From NCBI GenBank assembly GCA_964017145.1, contig OZ024843.1, forward strand, positions 4,172,443 to 4,236,442: a stretch of 64,000 bases of DNA, in the 5' to 3' direction. Source of the DNA: Agrocybe praecox. Its lineage: Eukaryota; Basidiomycota; Agaricomycetes; Agaricales; Agrocybaceae. This document shows, piece by piece, positions 21,176-33,500 of the stretch (the stretch's first letter is position 1; the number at the start of each line of letters is the position of its first letter). The notes under the pieces were generated by a model, which saw only the letters and a program-made list of their open reading frames with translations, made no database searches and had not been told where the DNA came from. A program made the translations under genes and the position numbers.

Positions 21176-24100
21176 TTTCAGGTGCCTTGCCCTGGACACA
21201 GTCGGCTAAAGTGTTTCCTGAACGTGTTTGCTCTCAGAAAAGGGACCAGATAAGTGATGGTCAAGGGTAGGAAAGAGCCGTGGGAGATAAATATTAAGCA
21301 TCGGTCAATGAACATGTTGCCTTTTAGCACGTCTCGGGATGGCGCCGCCGAAAGCATTAACTTACGGCACGTCACTGTGTCAATGTCATAATGCTGCGGT
21401 GATAGACCCTACCGGAGAATCATTGACTGAATGTGTGTGTAGTGGTTCGATGCGTGGGACCCGTAAATCAGGGACAGATTTCAACTGGCGTCGATATTTC
21501 ACATAATCGATCATCGTCTTCGTTTCTTTTATTGTAGAGGTTCACCCTATGCGGTTGTACAACAGAAAATCGACCATCAAGTGATAAGAATATATATCAA
21601 ATGCAGTACTATAAATATTAGACGCGTTGTATGTAGCGAATAGTACCGCACGTGAAAAAAAAGCCACAAATACAGCCTGCATCGCGCGTAAATACCAAAA
21701 CCAGGGTAAAGTTTGGTAAAGTTATTCCGCTCGATAACTCCCGGACAGATCGTAACTACTCACGTTGAAATTGGCTTATGTTGTCCCAGTGAGTTGACTT
21801 AATCGACAAATACTACCCAGTGGCGAATCTGCTGGATGCCTCCTTTGTAACCTACGCATATTAAAATCATATTTTCTATGATCTCGACTTATCTTATCTC
21901 ATGGCGGTACATATTAAGCGATTCGGACTTGAGGTTCCCCGCGGCCTTCCCGACGTCTCCTTGAATGCTGGGATAGGCATGTTCGAGAGTGTGAATTAGG
22001 ACAGATTTATATTGTCCCGAGTCTAACTTGCTCGAACTTAATCATATAATTAGTATCATCCTGTACTTCTAAGCAATCATTTTGGAGAAGTCACCGAAGA
22101 TTATATCTAATTATAGCTTGGCTAGTACACACGCATTTATTACGTTCTTTCGATCATTCTCGGATGACTACGACAGGCTGTCGGTATTACCATATTGGGC
22201 ATCACCGCTCCTTTTTTCTCGCCGATGGTAGGAAAACATGGATTATATTCACACCCACCAGGCGGGCCAATTATTTTAATCTTACTTATTTTAACGATGT
22301 TCTTTATATTCCTTGTGATATTAAAACCATGTAAGTCTTCAAAGTGATCAAAAAGAGTAACGGACCATATCCATCCTGAGATGCCTCCACAACTGTCGGA
22401 CGACTCGGACAGTTGCTATATGCCAAACTGTCGTGTGTCTGAGAATCTATACCAGGCTAAATTGAATACCGCCCACGGCTATGCCTGGTACGCTGCAAGG
22501 TTTACCAAGCAAACTGTAAAACATCACACAGCGCAATAAATGCTCCACTCTAGGATATATCGAGCTCTTGGATAGTACACCGCCGAATCTATTACGCACA
22601 ATCCTATTAAGGCACTAAAACATTGCATTAATACTGGCCCATGGCCCATATCCGCGAGTGATGGAAGGCGCACAGGAATGTCCGTTCGTGATCGTACGGA
22701 GAATGAGTCTGTGTCGAGTTTGTGGGCAGTCAAAGAGCTTTACGCACCACCATCATTGATTTGATACGAAAGTTCGGGAAATGAGTAAGGGAGGTTAGCG
22801 GTGTGTAAAGAGGAGTAAGTGGTAAAGTTATCCTGCGGGCCATGTGAGCTATGAGCTAAGAATAGGTAGCAGGCAAACCGAACCGATCCGCCGCCTAGGC
22901 TTCCTTTTATAGCCGAGTATGTAGTATGTAATGCGCAAAGAACGCATCAAATCTAGTAGGCGGCGGCGCGTCAGCCACGCCCCCGTCTATTCGATAGCGT
23001 AACTAGATTCTTGGCGTGTCTATAAAAAGAACTAAATTGAGATTCCAAATCCCGGTAAGTAGTGATGTTTATCGATTTCACACAGAACATAATTTTTTCT
23101 TCACGAGGCGTGATAGGACTGTCTTATCTAGTATAACCTAACCTTTAATAAGCATATACCAGCTTAAGGAGGACGTAGAGTGTTTTTCAAGCAGCAAATG
23201 TATGTTAATAAAAATCGTGATGGTGAGTTCTAACAATAACTCGCCAAAGAATTCTTATTGTTAAGAGAGGAAATGGGATAGGATTCTTCAGAAGTCAGAG
23301 GCGGAGCAGAGCATACAAATATCGTTAGATTAATTAACTATCTGCTCACAGAATGCATAGGACGAGGGCTTCTAATAAGGCGGCCCATCGCATCACATCA
23401 TTCGCATCCGCGAATGGCTTGGATGTTTCATGCTAACTCTCGTCACCGGGAGAAGAACATAAAAAAAAAGCACGACGAGCGCAGATTATTTGGCTGAATA
23501 TCTTTATCAACACTGCCCCGCTGTCAGTATGGGTCGCTCATAATGGTTATTCTAGTACCCTTGGCCATATGACATCACATTAAGATACCGTAGGTACTAC
23601 CGTCTACCAGCCTCTTTACGATGCTCTTCTGAACTGTTTCCGACCTCAACGTTTTTTAGGCAACTGTCAAGGTAACCCTGCTCTACTCGCTTCACTAGCG
23701 CTTGTTATTTTTGACTCGTAGCAAATTCGAGTCGAGCAAGAAAATTCCGTCCCCCCGTTCCTAATCTTCAAAAATCGGGCGAGCTCGCAGGTATACAATA
23801 ATAGAAATAAGCGATGAGTTCAAAGTATTCGTTGCACGGATCTTAAGCAAAACCCTTGAAAGACCTCTAGTAGCCACTCGCGATATTGATCATTACATAT
23901 CTATGTTGTCGTCGCAAAGATGTATCTAATCTCGGGGACGTCACATCTGGTGTCCGAGGATTAGACATCAGATGACATATATCGCGAGTACTAGCATGTT
24001 GAGGGAACGAAAGTACCAACTCAACGGGGACCATCCGAGATGCCGGTCTTCGGTCTGTGAAAGATGTCCCAGAAAGGGCAAAGCGAGAAAAGGAAAACAT

Positions 24101-24599
24101 AACTCTACTTGGCAGCTAGAACGTGTTCTGATGCGCGTGTAGACTCATTCAGTCGACAATATGCAGTCTAATAGTTCTTTTTATAATCTTCCAGCGACCC
24201 GAGGGGCGCCTAAGCATTGTGTTCGATGTCATTCCTCGACACGATAACATAAACCTTGAGATGATAGCTTCAAATCACAAATTAGTCCGATGAAGCGAGG
24301 CCATAGTTGACTCGGTAGGCATTTTATAGCGTAACTCGGGGCCCAGCGGATGTCGTTCCGGTATCTGAGTAGGAGAAGTGCACCTGACCGCATTGCATAA
24401 ATTCACCGGCGCCAGACATGATTTGGATATACCAAAGTAGCGTAAATGAAACCCTCATGCCGCCTCAACGGACATCTTGACAGAGTTCTATTAGAGTTCT
24501 GTCCTATATAGGTTTAGGTAAAGGTTGAGTGGGCAGGACGACATTGGTGGGCAAGCATTCAAGTATATATAGAAGGACTCGGCGTGCAGGACGCGAATA
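21176..24599. other. Gene-free stretch
   Basis: No frame longer than about 80 codons has protein-like composition on either strand, and no splice-joined reading was found. The base composition is AT-rich with many direct stops, as in old decayed repeats. Nothing specific was recognised. Confidence 0.45.
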
Positions 24600-25690
24600 A
24601 AAAAACACGCATCATCGCAAGATCAAGCTTCAGGTTAGAGGCCTCGCGACGGAAGTGAGGCATCGAGGAATTGTGACCGTGGATTTTCTTGAGCTGAGTT
24701 GCAAAGATGGCGGGAAGATGGTCCTAAGACTGCATGTTGACGATGTGAAAATTTTAATATACCGTAATGGCTTCATGACCCATGTAAAGGTTCGGCGAGA
24801 ATCTTCTCGTAGTACACACACGCTCAGTAAGCTCAGACTAACAGAGGTGCCGACGTTCGTATTGAATAGATCCAAAAACATAGCACTATATGTAAGCTCT
24901 AAAAGGCTCGTTTCCCGGATGATTCTGATGCTGGAGTACAAAGCAAGGCGCATAGGTTTAGTGCGTGGGTACATACAAAGTCAGGCGTAAAAACATCGCA
25001 GAGTGGGAAAATAATGTCGAAACAGGGTATAGGAGCCCCGCTACGCACTTCATGTACCTAATCTCATTCATCAAGGGAGTAGAGCTTCTTGCCATGTTTA
25101 ACGCGCCAATTGCATCGATATGGACAAAGCTAGCGTCGCATCTAAACGCAGGGTGCTTGCTAATCCGCTTAGTCGATATACATCTTGACCTAGCAAGAGA
25201 AAAGGGCATATGCAGAAATATAGACCAAACCGAACCGTGGCTCGCTGGTTATTGATACCACCATCCCGTCATTACACGGGATTGGGGGTCCCAGGAGGAC
25301 TGCAGCGTTGATAAGGCGCAGTTTCTGTGTCTACGGTGTCGTGTAGGCGTGTTATAATCACGGATAGACCTGGTCGTGTTCACTCCCGACACCCGATGGT
25401 GATCATCGATCATAGGTTAAGGTCAACTTTGACCCGTCCACGCTAGTTAGATCTGGTTCTTAAGTGACTTGATTTTCGCTCAGGAGGCCACGCGTCGGTC
25501 AGGAATTTCCCTCGCAGTAAGGGTTATTGCCTCTATCTGGAAGAGGAGATGCTAATGCTATGATACTGGAGTGGGTACTGTGTCTAAATATTTTTAGACT
25601 CGTTTATCCACGTCGAGCAGCTACTAGTACAGGAAATAGAAGCTGAGTATGTTGACCTCAAAATGGGCATTGGCGAGTATATTCAATGTC
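24600..25690 (+). mobile_element. Decayed Ty1/copia-like retrotransposon fragment
   Basis: The + strand shows an RT-like VLRLHVDDVKILI block (24655-24780) corresponding to the YVDD motif of copia reverse transcriptase. Next comes a YRSPATHFMYLI-like block near 25030-25070, resembling the copia segment after RT. Near 25640 a QEIEAEYVDLK block resembles the end of copia RNase H. Order and spacing fit pol, but the frames are broken throughout. No LTRs were seen. The call is inference by eye and needs a profile search. Confidence 0.35.
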
Positions 25691-28600
25691 CGGGACCGGG
25701 GTTGTACATTGACTGCGAGTATGCGTGTTATAATTGCTCATGGTAAGCGTTTGAAGTCCATCTTACGGTGAGTTCATCGAGCCAACCTGTGTGAGAGGTC
25801 AAATTTTGCGCTGTGTGGGATAAAAATGATCACAATGATGGACTTTGCGCCGTGGCAGATATGAAGGGGCGTATGCCACACGTACAAGGGCCAGGACCGC
25901 CAAATATTCATTAATTATACTACCACGTGTAGGCTGAATGGTTTTTGTCCTGCCTTGAGGAATCCATCCCCCCGCAGCGAGACTGTAATTTTAAATTCGA
26001 GGAAGCGTCCTATGTTTACTACTACTTACCAACTCTAGTATGCACGCGCACACATTCGGCTAGCATGTTTATCTCCGACTTCTAGATACGCAATCAGAAG
26101 GATGAATAGTCCCTCACTTACACAACGCCGTAAAAGCCTCAAGGCAAGAAGAATAGTAAAATAGTCCGGGCCGAAGCTCAAAAAGGTAAGATGCTATAAA
26201 TAGAATTATCACTGAAAAATACATGCTATGTGACGGACCCACATTTCGGTGTTCTAGGTTCCAGTTCCAATCAAGGAGTCAAAACATGGTTCAAATGCAA
26301 GAAAGAGTATATTAACTACTAACTTTCTATGACATAGAGCTAACGTGGATAATAAATTGGGTCAAACCGTTCAATGTGTGATCACCGTTGATGTTAAACA
26401 CGCTGTCTGGGGTTTTTGAACATGCGTTCCTGAATTATCCATGGCGCTTATCTGTCTATGTACCTGGTGCTCCATGATGCAGCGTCTCATGTTCTAGGAG
26501 GATCATTTATTCATTCATTCATCTCAAGGCAAGGGGGCAGGGGGCATAAGGCTCTATCACGATCAGTATCGAGCTGGTTCGATCAAGAATAGTACCTTTC
26601 TAATATTACGTTCGGGTCTCGGACTGCGTTGAAGAAGCTGAGAGCGAGAGGCTGAGCCGCTCTAATATCCTATTGGAGATTAGGGTGACTAGGGTGAAGG
26701 TGAAGATGGACGAACAGAGATTAGCATGCACAGCGCCGAGGTGGGGCACCAAGGCACGTCGTTGTTTTATTCATTCACTGAGAAGAAGTCGCAACGTTAT
26801 GTTATTACGGTATGCTTACACACATAGCCCTGTCAATTCCGTAGCGGCGTTTGAGTTAGCAAAGGGAAAGATGGAGCCTTTTGAGTTGAGTTTGTGAATT
26901 AGCATGGCTGCGCGTGACTTTGGATTTAAGTAGATCATCTAATTAGCCCATAAGCTATTAGACAGTGGTGCCATTTCAACAAGTTAACATGGTGGAAATG
27001 TGCAACCGCTTATAAGTGTGGGGTAATACACGAGTTTCAGGACCATCTCACGGGAGGATGGAAGGTAGCTCAAGTTGTCGTCATGCTCAAGTATTTTCCT
27101 GTGATCTAACTTCACCCACTCTTTGTGATGCGCGTTGAGCGTAGTTAAACATGATGCATTCTTTTGTTGAATCAGGGAAGGGAGTAATATCGTGAAGGTG
27201 AAGCACATGCTGCTGCGAATCGGAACACATTAACCTCCGATGACGAAGGATGGACTCGTGACGCTAGGCTGCCCAAACTTGGAAGGACGGCGCCTATTTG
27301 CCTGTGTGCATCATACATCTTGTATCATACATCAAAGCTCAACGCTCATGAACAAAAAAGTACATACAAAAGTATCAATAGATACGGGGCACGAGTCCCT
27401 ATTCAATGCGATTCAATTCTTCTTCGATGAACTAAAAAAATCCTTTCTTCTTTAGGGTAATGGGGTAAGAGCTTCCCATGGTTGTGAGAGAGCGGGCGAG
27501 TCGAGGTGACCGACGCCAATCTATAGTGTCTGGGACTTTCGGGCACGGTAATCTGCGGGGCTCAATTCTGATCATCACAGTGTCAATTGAATTAGACAGA
27601 AAGATGGGCGCTCAATTCCCTATGTTAGACGTGTTGGAAGATCCATGCTGGGGGATTTTCCATCTGGAGCCTTAGTGTGTTCTATGATATGTACGTGCCA
27701 TTGTACTGCTTCTATTTATGATGCAGATGATGTTGGGCAGACTCTTTGTGCGTTGGGCGCTCGATTCCACCTTCAAACGATCTTGATCCTGGGGAGCGGA
27801 GGGATGAGCACACCGACATTTGGTTTGCCGGTATATCCAGGATACCTGCACATCCATGGAAAACTTGTTCTGATCTACATTGTATATATTCATTGGCTTA
27901 AATACACTGATTGATGGACCGGAATGTATGCTCAGATTGGGATTTACAGTTTCACAATACCGACACAAAATTCATCAAGGGGAACCAAATTTGGGTATTT
28001 TGATTCCTATTTTGGGACGACTTGGCTTTTTTGGATGTCATGATGCCGTGGAGACGAAACAAAACAAGACGCAGAAGAGAGAGAGTTCAGAGAAAGAAAA
28101 TGAATGTGTGTGAGCGGACGAGCGGACCGTCAATGAATGGCACTGGCTCAGAGGCGGTGATGATGATGATGATGGAATGGGGGAAGCGTACGGGGTACTC
28201 GTAACAACGTAAAATTAAGACAGACAGAAGGAAGAGAATTCGGTCGCATTCTCATGATACAATGAATATGGATTCTATTCGGGTGTGTTTTCTGTAATTC
28301 ACTCACTTACGACTTCACTTCTGCGAAGCGAAAAGAACATCGGAAGATTGGACTAAGGTCTCCCACGGAATGACAAGGGCTGTGTCGGAGGGTATGGAAT
28401 TCGATTCATGCTCGAATGTTTTTAAGAAGGATCCCCTCCTTCCTTCCTCTTGAAGGACCGTCGGTCGGTGGGTCAGATGGTAGTATTAATTGATGAATGA
28501 ACGACAGTGATAATATGCATTCGTATTCGCCTCCTTGCGAGTCGGGATCATAGCTCTGGGCTAGACACAGCGTTGGGAGTTGAATGATAATCGTATTCAT

Positions 28601-28791
28601 TTCCGGGTTTTGGAATGATTATTGTTACTATTACTACTACTTACTATCCACTGCACGCGCTGTATTGAAGGGAAGTATAGTATGTCGAAGACGTCATGTC
28701 ATATCTATGCTCCCCAGTGTGATATCTATTCAATATGTAAGGGGTCGTATCTTGCTCGCTCGGGCTAGCTCGAATATTCGGGTAATTGGAA

Positions 28792-28829
<38 letters not shown>

Positions 28830-30599
28830 GGTGGCCAGACTTGATCGATGATCGATGATCCTTGATCCTGTAGGGCCGCCAGGTAAGCATGATAACAGTG
28901 AGAGATTCGGGCGAAGCTATGCTATACCTATGCAATACATTGTAACATATCTATCTTGCTCCACTCAATCAATCAACTTCGAGAGAATCTGGCATCTAGG
29001 CTGCTTGCGAGCGCCTATGTGCGTGTAAAGGAGCTCGGGGGAGGAGAGGATATATACGATTTGTAAGGTAGTTGATACCTGGTTTCATGCGTACCTAGCC
29101 TCAAGCTATGAAGTTCGATTGATCGTTGATGGGCCTTGTTGAAATTTACTTAAAATCAAAGTATATTGGTCCTGGTAGCGTGGCTATGCGTCTAGGTGAG
29201 GTGAGGGCTTAGAAAGCTTTGTATGAATTTGTGAGCACTGTGTGCTTGGTAGGGTTACCTATCTACCTACGGTCTATCTATCGCGATCAATAATCAATAA
29301 TCAATAATCAACTGCAACGCCTGACAAAGTAGTGTGAATGCGTTACTTGCCTACAGGCTACAGACGCTTGGAGAACAAGGTAGGTAGGTTAGTGCGAGGT
29401 GCGATGTTGTGTCGTTGAGAGATGGTCATACATACCATGAGATATTAGAATACAGAACAACGACTCTCTGATCAATATTCAAAAGACGAGAAAAATCAAA
29501 ATCGTATATATATGTGTACCGACGGAACGAACTATGCTCATGTCGCGGTTCGGGGTTTGCCGTTTATTGTTTGCCATTTGCCATTTGCCTACGGCAAATC
29601 TGACAGTATAAGTACAGCATTAAACGTACATATCGCATCGATCAATATTCAATGGGGAAATGATGCATGGACGGTGATGGCATGATGATAATGATGATGC
29701 GCCTTCGGTCGGGCAGGCAGGTGCTCTGATCGATGATTATGAATATGATGACGAGATAGCGTTTTGCTCTTTCATTCTTGCCGCCAATGTCCACGTCGGG
29801 CGGTGAAGAGTCGGCGATTTTTTGGCGGACGGGGCAAATTGAGCAATGTGTGCGGTTCACAGATGTGTTGCAGTTTTTTTTTGCGCTAAACCCAGAAGAG
29901 AACGGAACGTATTATGACAAGTGAAAATCAATCCGAAGATAGGAAGTCGTCCGTATGTTTATTTTGTACTACTTGTATTTTCGAACACTGGTGATTAAAA
30001 CGAATGGGGATTTTTTTGTGTCAGAAGAAGAAGACATTGGTTCTTGCTGCGGTGGAGTGCGGTGCGCACGCACACACAAACGAATTTGGAGGACAGAGCG
30101 TCGGAGAGGAGGTCAAAGAAAAGCACGCCTAAGCGGCGGCATATTATCTGATGAAGGGAGGAAGGTTATTTGAGAGAAAAGGATGGAAAGGGAGAAGGGG
30201 TATTAACCACACGGCGGACACGAGGCATTAGGACCCCGAGATGAGTATTTTTAGTGACTGTGGGGTATAATGGGGCACACGCGGTGGGCGCGAGGCAAAC
30301 GAAGATGAAGGAGGGATCAGCTGAGAGTCCGGCGGACAGGTCGGGTCAGTCCCAGGGGTCCATGAGCGGGAGAAATGTGGACTAGTTTGGGCATAGCCGC
30401 CGCTGTCCGGTTCGGTCAATCTGAAAGCAAAACGAACCGTGACACCACGGTACCCAATTGGATAATATTTAAATAATTTATTTTCTGTGTCTATTTTTAG
30501 TTTTTTTTTTCAATTTCCAGACCTCTTCATAAGGGCCCCGTGCTACTTGTCCGAGATGCGCTTTTGCCATTTCCCGCCCCTTCTTCCCCCTCATCCACC
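25691..30599. other. Gene-poor stretch with simple repeats upstream of the GATA-like gene
   Basis: No supported gene. It contains ATG/GAT runs (28161-28174 and 28792-28829), a TCAATAA repeat near 29289-29312 and many short purine-rich tracts. The last ~500 bp are probably the promoter and 5' leader of the gene at 30600. Confidence 0.4.
28792..28829. repeat. (GAT)n microsatellite
   Basis: About twelve uninterrupted trinucleotide units. Confidence 0.9.
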
Positions 30600-33500
30600 A
30601 TGGACATCTCCCCCCGTCAGCAGGACTCTCGTCATTCCCAGGACTCTTTGTCTCCCTCCCTTCTCCCTCATCAGCCTTCCAATGCCGATCTCGCCATTCT
30701 CCTCGTCGACGCTTACCGGGACGCGGAATCACTCAGAAAGGAGCTCCTTCAAGCACGCAAGGCGACGGAGAAAGCGGAACGCGTCTATCAGATTCTCAAC
30801 CTTGCGGAGGTGTCTGGAACATCCCCAGCGAGCACTACCAACGGCGACCAGTCGGGTTCGCAGCATCATAAGCACCAGATCAAGATGATCGTTGACGAGT
30901 ACGACCGGAGGATCGCTAGAGCGGAGGCAGCGCGTGATGAGGCTGAGGAGAGACGGAGAGAAGCTGTCGAGGCCGTTAGAATGCTAGACGAGCTGCTCTC
31001 TGCTTTGGACAGAGAAGGTCGTTCGTACATTCGCCCGATATTGGCGCTCGAGGCGAGCACATCTCCATCGTCGTCGACGCGGCCCATGGCGCCTCCTAGT
31101 CTCCTTCCTAGTCGACACCTACCACGCCAGAATATCTCTAGGCTTACGCCGTTCCCATTACCACCGCATCCGAATACACATTCCCCCTCTGCGTCCACTA
31201 GTACCCGGAGGCCGAGGACGCCTAGTCTCGATGGTCTTTCTCAACCTCCCGCTAAAAAAGCTCGTCCTACTGATGAATCACGAGGACGCGAACCTCGAGT
31301 AGCCTATTCTGAATCTGTACGTCGTTCTTTATGTTTACTGAACTATTTACTGAACTTCTTATTTCATTCCAATGGCGCGTCATTCTTGTCAATGTGAGTC
31401 ACTTTATTCTCGATCCATTATAATAATATTGACCATGATTTCTAGAGTACATTTCCAATATGACCTCGCAAAACCCTCCCGGGGAATACAATGGCCGTCA
31501 GATTCTCCCTCAACCTCCCCAACGCACGGCAGGGGATCCCAAGGCTGGTCCACGGATCATTAACAGGGATTACCGTGGCCTGCCACAACGCCCAAACTCC
31601 CACTCACGTTCTGAGAGCCACTCTAGCGCAAGCTCGATGGACGTGGACGAGATGATCCTGAAAGCGACGACCGGAGATGAAGGCGCCGCGATGGCTGGCA
31701 ACGGCATGCCCAACGGCCGTCACTACCCTGATTCACCTCAACACCAACCTGCGCAGATGAACATTCAGCAGCAACAGCAAGCTCACGCGCAGATGAGCTC
31801 GCGTAGCAGCAGGCGGCTCATAGACCGCGAGATGGCCGAGGACATATCACCCCGCCAACATTCCGCTTCGGTTAACCAGGTCGGTTCACTGTATCCACAA
31901 CAACAAGCACACCAGCAGCTGGCGTCGTCGTCTAGCTATGCCGCTAATCAGGTTGGACAGGTGCGCAATATCGGCGGCAGCGGAGCGACGGGTGGCGGCG
32001 GCGGTCAAGGAAGCCAAAGCCACGTGTATACAACACATGTCTTCGCGCCTCCTATGACGGGGGCTCCGACCAAGAAACCCAAATTCCCAAATTCGGCTAT
32101 CCCTCTCCCTTCCACGACGACGACCGGTTCGTCTCCTGTACCCGGTGAGTTTTTTATGATTCCCGAATATGTTTCTCCCCCACTCTCTTCTTTTTTCCCG
32201 TGTTCTTCGTATTTTTGGACATACTTGAAAACTCCACCCACACCGGGGTGGGTGTTGTCGGTGCTTTTTTTTTTTCCTGCTTCTTCCTTACTTTTTCACG
32301 CGCTCCGTTCGCCAAGGGTGGGAAGAATCGAGGCGCACCCCCCTCTTCCCGCCTCGCGTTTTGGTCTAATGTGGCTACACCGCGAAAACCCGATCCGACT
32401 CGCTCGCAGGGGTGGGTCGGTTGGCTGGACATTTGATTTATCATCTTGGGCATCATTCGTTTGGTGAACGACATGGTAAATTTTCCTCGCGTATCCATAT
32501 GGGTTTTTTTTTTCTTCGTGGCCCTGCGTTTGGTTTTTCTTCTTTTCTTTCTCTCGTGCCTATCGTTCCGCGGTGTTCGGTGTCTGGTCGGGTTGTTTTT
32601 TTCTTTCTTTTTCTTTCAAGAACGGCCGCTGTCATTAGTTGGGATCTATCGATCTTTGTTCTATGACTACTCCAGAATCGGAGCAGGGACTAATCCTGAA
32701 ACGAACGAACGAACGAAAGTATAGCTTGTTTTGTCTATTCACATCCACATTCACCTTGATGGACGGTTTACTCTTCTGCTCTTCTCGTTTTTGGGAATAC
32801 GTTTCCCGTCTTGAGTTATGTTATGATCATGTTGGCGATCCATCCATTCCTTGATCGATCATGACATTGTCCTGAATCATGATTAATCCCCGCCAGCGGA
32901 TCTGCGTCCGCCAGTGCCGCCGCCTCGGTCGGCTGGGGGATCGAGAGCCACGTTGCTTGATGCTCGGGATCCAGATCCGGAGCAGCATAGCCAACTGATC
33001 ATCGCATCGCATCCATCGCATCTCGTTCATCGAGCTTTTGTTGGTGTTGTTGATGGCGTAATTTTGGTTCTTGTTCTGTATTGATGATTGATTCATTGAC
33101 GATATTGGATGGGGGTTGCGATCTGTTTGTTTTCCTTCTTTTTTTTCCGCGTGTTTTGGTTCTCTCTTTGACTTTTGCTTTTTTGCACGGCTTCAGGATA
33201 GACGAGGCCGACGAACTGACTACTTGTCGTCATGTTCATGTTCACGTTTGTCATGATCTTTTGTTCATGCTCCTTTATGCGTCCCTTAGCATGGGAATGT
33301 TTCTTCTCTTTTTCTTTTCCTATTTTTTCCTCCGTCTATTCGCGCCTTCTCGTCATCGTTCACGTTATCCCTGACTGACCCTCCTCCATGGGTCGGTCTA
33401 ATTCGTGACTTGCATCTTACGTTCTCGGGACGCGGGATCTTCATGAACGACGTACGCTGGGTGACAGTAGCGTCATTTTATATTATTAAATTCTTATGTT

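Noticed and set aside
28141..28829. ATG/GAT runs as a possible Asp- or Met-rich coding repeat
   Set aside because: Short microsatellites with no open frame continuing on either side.
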